Origin: a virus | Strand: one strand, 5' to 3' | IMG/VR virus record: IMGVR_UViG_3300033552_000032 | Span: 1-37,230 of that record | Length of the DNA: 37,230 nucleotides | Shown: one piece after another, positions 1 through 6,514 of the stretch | Layout: each line of letters starts with the position of its first letter | Numbering within the stretch: the stretch's first letter is position 1 | The notes under the pieces: model-generated | Database searches by the model: none | What the model was told of the DNA's origin: nothing | The model's input: the letters and a program-made list of their open reading frames with translations, nothing else | Made by a program: the position numbers and the translations under genes

Positions 1-352
1 CATCAAGGAACCATCAATAGAACCAAAGAAGAAGAAAGAGCCAGCTACGCAGGCCTTTATTTTTCCTGAATGGATTAATAAAAAACATTGGGATGCATGG
101 CATTCATGCGCCAAACGGAAAAACGCTAGCGACCAACAAAAACAACTTGCCGTTGACAAACTGGATAGTTGGAGGCTGGCGGGAATTGACCATGCCGCAG
201 CGCTTGAAAACGCGGCGATTGGTGGATGGCAAGGTCTTTTTGAGCCTGAGAAAAAGACTGCACCAAAAACAGCAGCAAGCAATACGAGTAAATACGCCGG
301 GGCTGCAAAAGCCATTTGGGGCGACAACGAATCAAGGACTATCAATGCTTAA
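1..352 (+). CDS. O-like replication initiator, C-terminal part
   Basis: This frame is open from base 2 and ends with TAA at 350-352, giving 116 residues. It has no start inside the window. Joined to the fragment at the right edge (36962-37230), which leaves two unused bases, the frame continues without a stop and yields a protein of about 206 residues. The first part is a lysine/proline-rich linker (IKEPSIEPKKKKEP). It is followed by an aromatic segment (FIFPEWINKKHWDAW) typical of the C-terminal portion of phage O-type initiators. That region is expected to contact the P-like helicase loader encoded next. The downstream gene starts inside the stop region (ATGCTTAA), so the two are probably translationally coupled. 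The length is short for the family, and bases may be missing at the junction. Confidence 0.8.
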   Translation, partial: IKEPSIEPKKKKEPATQAFIFPEWINKKHWDAWHSCAKRKNASDQQKQLAVDKLDSWRLAGIDHAAALENAAIGGWQGLFEPEKKTAPKTAASNTSKYAGAAKAIWGDNESRTINA

Positions 353-899
353 ACTTATTTCTCCTAGTCTGGAACAGTTTAAACCGCAGCCAGCCGAAAC
401 GTCAAATGACACGGCCAACAACGTGTTTAAAGTCTTTCACGGCTTTTATGGCAACTTGTTTTTGTCGAAGTTTGTCAACGGGCAAATGGACGCTGAAGGC
501 GTTGACCAAGGTGTTGTAAGCGCACGCGGTATCTGGTCGTATGGCTTGCGTGACTTTGACTTGTCAACGGTTAAAACAGCCCTTGCCCGCACGATGGACG
601 CGCACCCTGAGTACCCGCCCACCCTTCCGCAATTCGTGGCCTTGTGCAAAGCGTGTGCGCCGCGCCAGGTGTATCAGCATCAAGCGCCAGCCATTTCAAT
701 GAGCGCAGAGCTACGGGCTGAAAGATCAAAAGCAGCGCGTGAGCTGGCATTAAAAAATAGCCTTGCTGAAAAGCAAGACCCGCCAGTTGGCCTGCAAGTT
801 TTAAAGCTGCTGATTGCTGAGGCCGTGGGATTGGCTGGTGGTGACGAAGCGCGGGAACTGATGCGCCTTGACCGTGCATATCCCGGAGTGCCAGCATGA
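345..899 (+). CDS. P-like replication protein (helicase loader)
   Basis: The ATG at 345 is chosen because AAGGA lies six bases upstream and the start overlaps the stop of the O-like gene. The same frame is open further upstream, but that stretch belongs to the O-like gene. The 184-residue product has a central segment with YPPTLPQFVALCKAC at residues 83-97. This is the pattern of phage replication protein P-like proteins, which bring the host replicative helicase to the initiator-bound origin. No ATPase motif is visible, unlike DnaC-type loaders. The pairing with the O-like gene is the lambda arrangement and supports the assignment. Its stop (TGA 897-899) overlaps the next start. Confidence 0.75.
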   Translation: MLKLISPSLEQFKPQPAETSNDTANNVFKVFHGFYGNLFLSKFVNGQMDAEGVDQGVVSARGIWSYGLRDFDLSTVKTALARTMDAHPEYPPTLPQFVALCKACAPRQVYQHQAPAISMSAELRAERSKAARELALKNSLAEKQDPPVGLQVLKLLIAEAVGLAGGDEARELMRLDRAYPGVPA

Positions 900-1033
900 C
901 CGAATCCCAAGCCCGCGACATTTTGACACGCGTAAGAGCTGGTGACAAAACACCGACACGCGCAGAGATAAACATGGCCTTAGTTTTAACTGGCGACATT
1001 ACCAGCCTTTTATCGCCGTTGGTGAACGCATGA
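896..1033 (+). CDS. Small protein, 45 aa, function unknown
   Basis: A 45-residue frame begins with the ATG of an ATGA overlap with the P-like gene and ends with a second ATGA overlap with the next gene. The product begins MTESQARDIL, is mildly charged, and has a hydrophobic C-terminal third (MALVLTGDITSLLSPLV). The double overlap is the main evidence that it is real. I recognise no domain. Confidence 0.6.
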   Translation: MTESQARDILTRVRAGDKTPTRAEINMALVLTGDITSLLSPLVNA

Positions 1034-1467
1034 CCTTTCCTAATTTTGCTTTGCACGCAACGCCTGTCAACCGTGTTGCTTCGCGTGTTTCTTTTGGTGA
1101 ATCTGAAGCCTACGCACCAAAGACTAAAGGACCGTGTATATCGTTTGATTTTCCACCAATAGCCATCAAGGCGCGTGCTAAATCTTCGCCGGATATTACA
1201 GGGTTTCGCCGTGGGTTTATGACTGCTTTTCGTTATCACAACTCAGGGAAACACGGCGCTCAATGGTTATGCCGTTGTGACTGCGGGAAATACGAAATAA
1301 GAAACGCGGGGCGATGGATGAAGGTTGTAGAAGTGCCTGATGCTTGCGTAATTTGTGCAACAACTTTCAATCGAACTAACGGCCACTCTATGCACGAAAC
1401 CAAAGAAGGCAAGGTTCAAAGAATTAAAGCGCACCTTGACAAAAAATTACAGGAGGCATTGTTGTGA
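1030..1467 (+). CDS. Zinc-ribbon-like hypothetical protein
   Basis: The 145-residue product starts in an ATGA overlap. Residues 81-86 read CRCDCG and are followed by CVIC about 25 residues later, which together could hold one zinc ion in a ribbon. An aromatic and basic segment (FRRGFMTAFRYHNSGKHGA) precedes it and the C-terminus is lysine-rich. This type of short zinc-ribbon protein is common beside NinG in phage middle operons. It may bind nucleic acid, but no function is established here. Confidence 0.7.
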   Translation: MTFPNFALHATPVNRVASRVSFGESEAYAPKTKGPCISFDFPPIAIKARAKSSPDITGFRRGFMTAFRYHNSGKHGAQWLCRCDCGKYEIRNAGRWMKVVEVPDACVICATTFNRTNGHSMHETKEGKVQRIKAHLDKKLQEALL

Positions 1468-1668
1468 ATGACCTGCCCACACTGCATTCAAAGGCTAGCG
1501 AACTGCTGGTTTGGAACTTATCAAACCGGGTGCGTGACATGCGCTGCAGCGCTGGTGAAGTCAGCCAGGCCGTTGAAGCTACAACAGGAGATACACCTCT
1601 ACCAACAGACCCGGCGAAAGAAGTTGACGCGGGAAGTGATATTGGCGGCAGTGAAGGCGGCGGGGTGA
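1468..1668 (+). CDS. Small zinc-finger protein (CPHC...CVTC)
   Basis: The 66-residue product carries CPHC at residues 3-6 and GCVTC about 20 residues later. An ALVKSARP segment and a C-terminal REVILAAVKAAG follow. I recognise this layout from small phage zinc proteins. An AGGAGG at 1451-1456 lies 11 bases upstream of the ATG. The competing frame, GTG at 1464 to TGA at 1676 (70 residues), has a better spacing of seven bases and start/stop overlaps with both neighbours, but its product shows no motif. I prefer the cysteine-bearing frame. The other frame, or both, may be expressed. Confidence 0.6.
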   Translation: MTCPHCIQRLANCWFGTYQTGCVTCAAALVKSARPLKLQQEIHLYQQTRRKKLTREVILAAVKAAG

Positions 1669-1672
1669 AGTT

Positions 1673-2251
1673 ATGAGCGTAGCTGTGCTTTTTGCCCGTG
1701 CTGACAGCATTTACAAAACGCTGCCAGGCACAGACGTTTACGACATAGACCGCGATGCTAGAAACTACGCTGGCAGCTGGCCGGTAGTAGCGCACCCACC
1801 GTGCCGCGCTTGGGGTAGGTTGTCGCACATGGCGAAACCCAGGCCTGACGAAAAAGACTTGGCTCGATGGGCAGTTGCACAGGTTCGCAAATTGGGCGGG
1901 GTCTTAGAGCATCCAAGCGGCTCAAAACTGTGGCCTGAAATGGGGTTGCCAAAGCCGGGCTTAATAGATGAATTTGGCGGCTGGACTTTGCCAGTGCATC
2001 AGAGCTGGTTTGGGCATAAGGCAGAAAAATCTACTCTGCTTTACATCGTCGGATGCAAACCAGGCGACGAACCTGTTATGCCAATCGTTTTGGGTAAGGC
2101 GTTGTATGTTGTGGCTTCAAGCCTTCATCGCAATAAAAAAGCAACATGGGCGCGGCCTGAGATACCTGACGCAGAGCGCGAACACACACCGACAGAGTTT
2201 GCAATGTGGCTGGTTGAATTAGCAAAGCGTTGCGGAGGGCCAATAGCATGA
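1673..2251 (+). CDS. PPC-motif protein, possible methyltransferase relative
   Basis: The 192-residue product has an N-terminal segment, DVYDIDRDARNY at residues 21-32, followed closely by AHPPCRAWG at 40-48. LEHPSGSKLW lies at 78-87 and a WFGHKAEKSTLLY block at 112-124. The acidic strand followed by PPC resembles motifs II and IV of cytosine-C5 methyltransferases. No FxGxG cofactor loop is evident, and the protein is far shorter than a complete C5 enzyme. It could be a minimal or degenerate DNA-modifying enzyme, or an unrelated family with a shared PPC turn. The gene ends in an ATGA overlap with ninG. Confidence 0.65.
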   Translation: MSVAVLFARADSIYKTLPGTDVYDIDRDARNYAGSWPVVAHPPCRAWGRLSHMAKPRPDEKDLARWAVAQVRKLGGVLEHPSGSKLWPEMGLPKPGLIDEFGGWTLPVHQSWFGHKAEKSTLLYIVGCKPGDEPVMPIVLGKALYVVASSLHRNKKATWARPEIPDAEREHTPTEFAMWLVELAKRCGGPIA

Positions 2252-2835
2252 TAAGCACCAAGCCACCCAAGCCCAAAACCTGCCAGGTGTGTAAAACCAG
2301 CTTTACGCCTGCCAGGATGGGCGCTAAGGTATGCAGCCCATTTTGCGCCATGACGTTTGCCCGGTCGGTTAACGGTAAAGCGGCCAAGACTGCAGCCATC
2401 AAAGACAAGCGCGAGACAAAAGCCAAACTAGAGAAACTGAAAAAGCCATCACAGCACGAAGCTGAATGTCGCGTGATTGTGCAAAAGATGGCCCGCATAC
2501 GTGACCGCAACGACGGATGTATCTCATGCCACATGCCTGTTCACTATGACGGGCAGTGGCACGGGTCACATTTTCGCCCAGCCGGGAATAACGCAGCGGT
2601 TCAATTTCACCTCTGGAATATTCATAAATCGTGCGCCCAGTGCAACCTGTTCAAAGGCGGGAACTTAGGCGTTTACCGCCCTCGCTTGATTGCAAAGATT
2701 GGCATTGGCCGGGTGGAGTGGCTGGAGTCGCAAAACCAAGCGGTCAAAACTAACGTGCCTTATCTGATTCGTTTTAAAGAAGTCATGGGCAAGCGGTTAC
2801 GCAGGATTGAAAAACAATTAAAGGGGCAACTATGA
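2248..2835 (+). CDS. ninG: NinG/Rap recombination protein
   Basis: The ATG at 2248 overlaps the previous stop and has GGAGGG eight bases upstream. A longer non-ATG start exists but lacks support. The 195-residue product has an N-terminal zinc pair (CQVC at 12-15, CSPFC at 29-33), a lysine-rich helical middle, and a second metal site. That site includes CISCH, HGSHFRPAG and CAQCNLFKGGN. This is the arrangement of lambda NinG (Rap), a structure-specific nuclease that acts on recombination intermediates. The C-CxxCN pattern is HNH-like. The gene sits in the usual nin-region position between replication and late control genes. Confidence 0.9.
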   Translation: MISTKPPKPKTCQVCKTSFTPARMGAKVCSPFCAMTFARSVNGKAAKTAAIKDKRETKAKLEKLKKPSQHEAECRVIVQKMARIRDRNDGCISCHMPVHYDGQWHGSHFRPAGNNAAVQFHLWNIHKSCAQCNLFKGGNLGVYRPRLIAKIGIGRVEWLESQNQAVKTNVPYLIRFKEVMGKRLRRIEKQLKGQL

Positions 2836-3044
2836 AAGCTAACGATTCACAAGTAGCAGGTACGCACTACAGCAGCCAAAAAATTCAATGTTGGGACTAC
2901 ATCTTGGCAAATGGCATTGGGTACATGGAGGGCAACGTCATTAAATATGTCAGCCGCTGGGTTGATAAGGGCGGCGTACAGGATTTGTTAAAGGCGCGTC
3001 ATTACCTGGACAAGCTGATAGAGGCCTGTGGGGACAAGGCATGA
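2832..3044 (+). CDS. DUF3310 family protein
   Basis: The 70-residue product contains HYSSQKIQCWDYILANG followed by GNVIKYVSRWVDKGG and LLKARHYLDKLIE. These three blocks define DUF3310, a small all-helical domain found alone or fused to other domains in many phages. It is sometimes labelled a nucleotide kinase, and I see no P-loop to support that. It overlaps ninG by four bases (ATGA) and overlaps the next start in the same way. Confidence 0.88.
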   Translation: MKANDSQVAGTHYSSQKIQCWDYILANGIGYMEGNVIKYVSRWVDKGGVQDLLKARHYLDKLIEACGDKA

Positions 3045-3169
3045 AGCCGCATATTCGCAAAATCAACAAAATCTGGCGCTGTAGCCTTTCAGGTCATTAC
3101 GGCTGTGGTTTGGGTTTTACGCCAGCAGAGGCATACAAGGATTGGTCTGTGATGTGGGCGGCTGTATGA
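3041..3169 (+). CDS. Small protein, 42 aa, function unknown
   Basis: The frame starts in an ATGA overlap with the DUF3310 gene and ends in one with the next gene. The product begins MKPHIRKINKIWRCSLSG and contains CGLGFTPAEAYKDW, a pattern seen in short phage proteins where an aromatic-cysteine strand is followed by TPxxAYxxW. Function is unknown. Confidence 0.6.
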   Translation: MKPHIRKINKIWRCSLSGHYGCGLGFTPAEAYKDWSVMWAAV

Positions 3170-3672
3170 GCGCAGTACCAGCATCAACCGTCAGCTTAAA
3201 AACTATGGCTGATGGCACGCTAAGAATTAGCTTCGATGTAGAGCCAGGACAAGCGCAGGACGCTTTCAAGCTCTTTGCTGCACCCGGTACGCAAGTGGCT
3301 ATTGCAGCGCTTAAAGATGGTTCGTTCTTAGAGCAATCAAAAGAGGTAGACCGTGGATTAAACATTGGGCTAGGTGCTACTATAAATATAGCAGAGCCTA
3401 AGCCACGCGAACAACTAGGTGATGCTTGCTATAGAACTGTGTTGTGGTGTAACGAACCTAGCTTTTGGAACTTTGTTAATGGCGCGATATTTACTAATGA
3501 TGCGGATGTTCTTTTTGTTGACAGCGTAGTAACAGCAGCCGACGCGGTTAAAAATATTTGCAAAGTCTATTCACGCAAAGAGCTAGACACTGACCCCGAA
3601 GCAAATAAAACATGGCATAGAGAGATACGCCAGCCTTACGCCGATTACCTGAAACGCTTGGAGGCAGCATGA
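3166..3672 (+). CDS. Hypothetical protein, 168 aa
   Basis: The ATG at 3166 is selected because it forms an ATGA overlap. The frame could also open at 3142 with a non-ATG codon, but that would intrude on the previous gene. The product has an N-terminal beta-rich half (TVSLKTMADGTLRISFDVEP) and a C-terminal helical part ending RQPYADYLKRLEAA. I do not recognise a family. The position in the middle operon, between small coupled genes, suggests an accessory role during early infection. Confidence 0.7.
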   Translation: MSAVPASTVSLKTMADGTLRISFDVEPGQAQDAFKLFAAPGTQVAIAALKDGSFLEQSKEVDRGLNIGLGATINIAEPKPREQLGDACYRTVLWCNEPSFWNFVNGAIFTNDADVLFVDSVVTAADAVKNICKVYSRKELDTDPEANKTWHREIRQPYADYLKRLEAA

Positions 3673-3815
3673 AAAATCAGCCCTTCATAAGCCGCTTGGC
3701 TGAATCCGCAGCTTTAATCCTGATGTGGCCTTTGGCGGTCATAGCCAGCATTTTTTACCTAGCTGTATCAATCACGATTGAGATTGCTGTAAGAGTAGCG
3801 GGGGTGTGGAGATGA
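3669..3815 (+). CDS. Small membrane protein, 48 aa
   Basis: This frame overlaps both neighbours by ATGA. After a short polar start (MKNQPFISRLAES) nearly the whole peptide is hydrophobic (AALILMWPLAVIASIFYLAV and on), enough for one or two membrane passes, and it ends VRVAGVWR. Location and role in the inner membrane are inferred from composition only. Confidence 0.6.
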   Translation: MKNQPFISRLAESAALILMWPLAVIASIFYLAVSITIEIAVRVAGVWR

Positions 3816-4039
3816 GCCAAGAAGCGATAAGAAAAGCATTAAGAGCCGCGCCTGATGGTTTGACTGTGACCGAGCTTTCAAAGCTTGTTTACAAGCACCG
3901 CACTAATGTCAATATTTCCGTTCGGTCTATGCCGGATGTTTATATCGACAGGTGGACAAAAGCAGCGCGGCAATGCAATACGTTCATACCGATTTACATA
4001 GCCGTAGAAGTACCTGAAAACGCACCAAAGCCAGATTAA
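3812..4039 (+). CDS. Small winged-helix-like protein
   Basis: The 75-residue product starts at the ATG of the ATGA overlap. Residues 5-40 (AIRKALRAAPDGLTVTELSK and following) read like a helix-turn-helix that recognises DNA, with a basic segment after it (YKHRTNVNISVRSMP). The rest is a short strand-rich tail. A regulatory DNA-binding role is possible. No family was identified with certainty. Confidence 0.6.
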   Translation: MSQEAIRKALRAAPDGLTVTELSKLVYKHRTNVNISVRSMPDVYIDRWTKAARQCNTFIPIYIAVEVPENAPKPD

Positions 4040-4055
4040 CAATAAAGGGGAAGCC

Positions 4056-4436
4056 ATGATGCGTAATGATGTTTGGGATATTCTTGATTCTCTTTTGGCC
4101 GATTGGCATCATTGGGCCAGCAACTTTAAACACGTAGCGCAAAGCGGTTCATGTGCCATGTTTACTGATGTTAAATCAAGCAGGCAATGGCAGGACAGCG
4201 ACGAATTGCACGATGCATCAAAGCACAACAGCACAATGAAGGCTATCGACTTTCATGTAGACCAGCTGGAACCAGCGCACCGCACAGCTATTCAGATAAA
4301 AGCGCGTAATCTGGTAACAGGCGTAAACGTATGGACAAGCGCACGATTGCCCAAAGACCCGCAGGCAAGGGCTGAAATACTGATGCAGGCTAAAAGCGCG
4401 TTGCTGGCACGATTAAGCGCAGCGGGTGTGATGTGA
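4056..4436 (+). CDS. Late-region regulator candidate (Q-position protein)
   Basis: An AAGGGG at 4046-4051 precedes the ATG. The 126-residue product has LLADWHHWASNF near its start, SSRQWQDSDELHD in the middle, and HRTAIQIKARNLVTGVNVWTSARLP toward the end. This set of blocks occurs in proteins lying just before the terminase genes of proteobacterial phages. Gene position, last in the middle operon and upstream of a promoterless late block, matches that of an antiterminator Q or late activator. The function is inferred from position, because no known Q domain can be shown by eye. Confidence 0.6.
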   Translation: MMRNDVWDILDSLLADWHHWASNFKHVAQSGSCAMFTDVKSSRQWQDSDELHDASKHNSTMKAIDFHVDQLEPAHRTAIQIKARNLVTGVNVWTSARLPKDPQARAEILMQAKSALLARLSAAGVM

Positions 4437-4465
4437 GTGAAACCAACAAAATTAAAGGAGTCGCG

Positions 4466-4681
4466 ATGAGCAAACAAAATTGTAAGCATTGTCAGTATTT
4501 TGTTGAGTACGAAGAAGCGCGTGAAGCGTCTGACGCATGGGGAACATGCAACCGATACCCGCCTGTTTTGTACAGCCAGAACAAAGAAAGCAGTGACATT
4601 TGGGACGAAATATGCCAGCAATGGAAGCAACCGCTGGTAGTTGGCTCAGATTGGTGCGGAGAATTTAAAACGAAGCCATAG
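4466..4681 (+). CDS. Small cysteine-rich phage protein
   Basis: AAAGGAG lies five bases before the ATG at 4466, so this start is preferred over a GTG at 4433 that overlaps the previous stop. The 71-residue product has CKHC at residues 6-9, GTCNRYPP in the middle and SDWCGEF near the end, four cysteines that could hold a metal or an iron-sulphur centre. Such CxxC...WCGEF proteins recur in phage genomes. No activity is known to me. It ends the rightward early-middle operon. Confidence 0.7.
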   Translation: MSKQNCKHCQYFVEYEEAREASDAWGTCNRYPPVLYSQNKESSDIWDEICQQWKQPLVVGSDWCGEFKTKP

Positions 4682-4781
4682 TATTAATGTGACAAATAAT
4701 TACACAATACATGATACAAAAGCATAAATACAGGGTAATATGCGCGTGTGGGGCGTAAGCAATTCCCCAATCATTATTTAC

Positions 4782-4815
4782 AAGCCGCCCACGGAAACGT
4801 CAGGCGGCTTCTTTG
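4782..4815 (+). terminator. Hairpin, probable terminator
   Basis: AAGCCGCC at 4782-4789 pairs with GGCGGCTT at 4803-4810. The loop itself contains ACG-GAAA-CGT. The following TTCTTTGTTT is T-rich but not a pure run, so termination may be partial. It lies about 100 bases after the last middle gene and could be the target of late antitermination. Confidence 0.6.
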
Positions 4816-4930
4816 TTTGCGGGACACGCCCTTACCGTCATCCATGCGCCGCCAGTCGCTGACTACAGGTTGCAACACTCGATTACGGACGTGTCCCCTC
4901 TTTTACTCCTGAGCTGCTCGAACCAGCTTT

Positions 4931-4958
4931 AGCCCGCCTTCAAACAGCGGGCTTTTTT
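4931..4958 (+). terminator. Intrinsic terminator upstream of terminase
   Basis: AGCCCGC at 4931-4937 pairs with GCGGGCT at 4947-4953 around a nine-base loop, followed by six T residues. This is a well-formed rho-independent terminator about 70 bases before the small terminase gene. Late transcription must start after it or be made resistant to it. Confidence 0.8.
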
Positions 4959-5025
4959 ATTTCACGACTTGCAGCGTTAACTGCCTGATAGCGATAACTT
5001 AATCCGTCGCGGGATTACATCAAGC

Positions 5026-5313
5026 ATGACAACACAATTTAAAAAAGGCAAAGAAAGCGGCCCAGGCAGACCCAAAGGAACGCCCAACAAAGCTACAGCG
5101 CAGCTTAAAGACATGATTCTGACCGCGTTAAGCAACGCAGGCGGGGCTGAATACTTAGAGCGCAGGGCTAACGACCCCAGAACAGCAGCGGCGTTCCTAG
5201 GGCTTGTAGGTAAGGTTCTGCCCATGACTGTTGTTGGTGATGCTGAAAACCCGTTAAGAGCCATTGTAAGAATTGAGCGCGTCATTGTCCGTACTACAGA
5301 TACGAACGGCTGA
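5026..5313 (+). CDS. Terminase small subunit
   Basis: The 95-residue product opens with a basic, glycine-rich segment (FKKGKESGPGRPKGTPNKAT) of the kind found at the start of small terminase-like DNA-binding proteins. A helical part with LERRANDPRTAAAFLGLVG follows. Small terminase oligomers recognise the packaging site and present DNA to the large subunit. The assignment rests on this basic motif and on the overlap of 41 bases with the large subunit gene. It is shorter than P22 gp3. No strong ribosome site precedes the ATG. Confidence 0.75.
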   Translation: MTTQFKKGKESGPGRPKGTPNKATAQLKDMILTALSNAGGAEYLERRANDPRTAAAFLGLVGKVLPMTVVGDAENPLRAIVRIERVIVRTTDTNG

Positions 5314-6511
5314 GGTTTTTGAGCCGCTGCTAAATCCAGCACGCTATAAAGGCATACACGGCGGGCGCGGCTCAGGCAAGTCGCACTTTTTTGCTGAGGA
5401 CTTGATTGAATGGCAGATACGCGAAAAGGTTGACGCGGTTTGTTTGCGTGAGGTTCAAAAGTCGTTAAAGTTTTCAGTTAAAAAACTGCTTGAAAGCAAG
5501 ATCAGCGGCATGAATGCTGGGGCGTACTTTGAAGTACAAAACGAGCAAATAAAAAGCGTTAACGGCGGCGTAACGATCTTCCAGGGGATGCAAGATCACA
5601 CCAGCGATAGCATTAAATCACTGGAGGGTTTTAAGGTGGCCTGGTTCGAGGAAGCGCAATCGGCCAGCCAGCGCAGTTTAGACCTGTTGCGGCCAACGAT
5701 ACGCGCACCGGGCAGTCAGTTATGGTTTAGCTGGAATCCCGGCAAAGCGACAGACCCGATTGATATGCTGCTACGCGGTGCAACGCCGCCGCCTGATGCA
5801 ATTGTTGTCGAGGCTAACTACAAAGATAACCCTTGGCTGCCGCCTGAGTTGCTTGAGGAAATGGAATATGACAAACGCCGCGACCCTGACAAATATGCAT
5901 GGGTTTGGCTTGGCAAGTACCAAAAGAACAGCAACGCACGGGTATTTACAAACTGGAAGATTGAAGAGTTTGAACGACCGCCAGGAACAATTCACCGATT
6001 AGGCGCTGATTGGGGTTTTAGCGTAGACCCAAGCGTTTTAGTTCGTTGCGACATTGAAGGCAACCGCTTGTATGTTGACTACGAAGCGCACGCAATAGGC
6101 TGCGAGATTGTCAATCTACCCGAATTGTTTATGTCTGTGCCTGAAGCTGAGAAATGGCCGATAACCGCAGACAGCGCACGGCCTGAAACCATCAGCCACA
6201 TGCAAAAAAACGGCTTTCCAAAGATTCGCAGTGCTATCAAAGGCGCTAAGAGTTTGGAGGAGGGCGTGGAGTTCTTGAAATCGTTTGACATTGTTGTGCA
6301 TCCGCGTTGCACACACCTGATAGATGAACTCACGCTGTACAGCTACAAAACAGACCCGCTAACAGCCGCTGTCTTACCGATATTGGCAGACAAAGATAAC
6401 CACTTGATCGACGCGCTTAGATACGCCTGCGAAGGGGCGCGGCGTGCCAAGAAACCCAAACCAGAAACTGAGCAAACTTATTATGAACCTTCAAACTGGA
6501 TGGCGGCTTAA
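5273..6511 (+). CDS. Terminase large subunit
   Basis: The 412-residue protein is the DNA-packaging motor with ATPase and headful or end-cutting nuclease domains. Walker A is GGRGSGKS at residues 30-37 and Walker B is VAWFEE at 122-127. A coupling-motif-like segment, WFSWNPG, lies at 151-157. The nuclease domain shows GADWGFS (D246), TADSARPE (D300) and DKDNHLIDALRYA (D374/D380), the acidic triad of the RNase H-like fold. No ATG is available before the conserved TAEVFEPLL segment, so it must start at TTG 5273 or TTG 5285, inside the small subunit gene. This implies translational coupling. Confidence 0.95.
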   Translation: MSASLSVLQIRTAEVFEPLLNPARYKGIHGGRGSGKSHFFAEDLIEWQIREKVDAVCLREVQKSLKFSVKKLLESKISGMNAGAYFEVQNEQIKSVNGGVTIFQGMQDHTSDSIKSLEGFKVAWFEEAQSASQRSLDLLRPTIRAPGSQLWFSWNPGKATDPIDMLLRGATPPPDAIVVEANYKDNPWLPPELLEEMEYDKRRDPDKYAWVWLGKYQKNSNARVFTNWKIEEFERPPGTIHRLGADWGFSVDPSVLVRCDIEGNRLYVDYEAHAIGCEIVNLPELFMSVPEAEKWPITADSARPETISHMQKNGFPKIRSAIKGAKSLEEGVEFLKSFDIVVHPRCTHLIDELTLYSYKTDPLTAAVLPILADKDNHLIDALRYACEGARRAKKPKPETEQTYYEPSNWMAA

Positions 6512-6514
6512 CTA

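Larger units (their letters stand above)
4682..5025 (+). other. Late control and leader region without genes
   Basis: This 344-base stretch separates the middle operon from the terminase genes. It starts AT-rich (4682-4740), with GTGACA and TTACAC boxes and CATAAA-type boxes that could form a weak late promoter. Two hairpins follow (listed separately). Between them lies an inverted repeat, GGGACACG at 4821-4828 and CGTGTCCC at 4890-4897, which would close a 61-base loop. The location suits a late promoter with an antitermination leader, or a packaging start site. The sequence alone does not decide. Confidence 0.6.

Noticed and set aside
93-344. Upstream extension of the P-like frame to 93
   Set aside because: This part is occupied by the O-like C-terminus in another frame, and the ATG at 345 has a good ribosome site. 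The extension reads as basic, non-conserved sequence.
571-1239. Long minus-strand frame over the P-like gene and its neighbours
   Set aside because: It runs antisense to several well-supported coupled genes, starts without a ribosome site and has low-complexity composition.
1424-1828. Minus-strand frame over the zinc and PPC genes
   Set aside because: It lies opposite genes with recognisable motifs. Serine/alanine-rich composition indicates a shadow frame.
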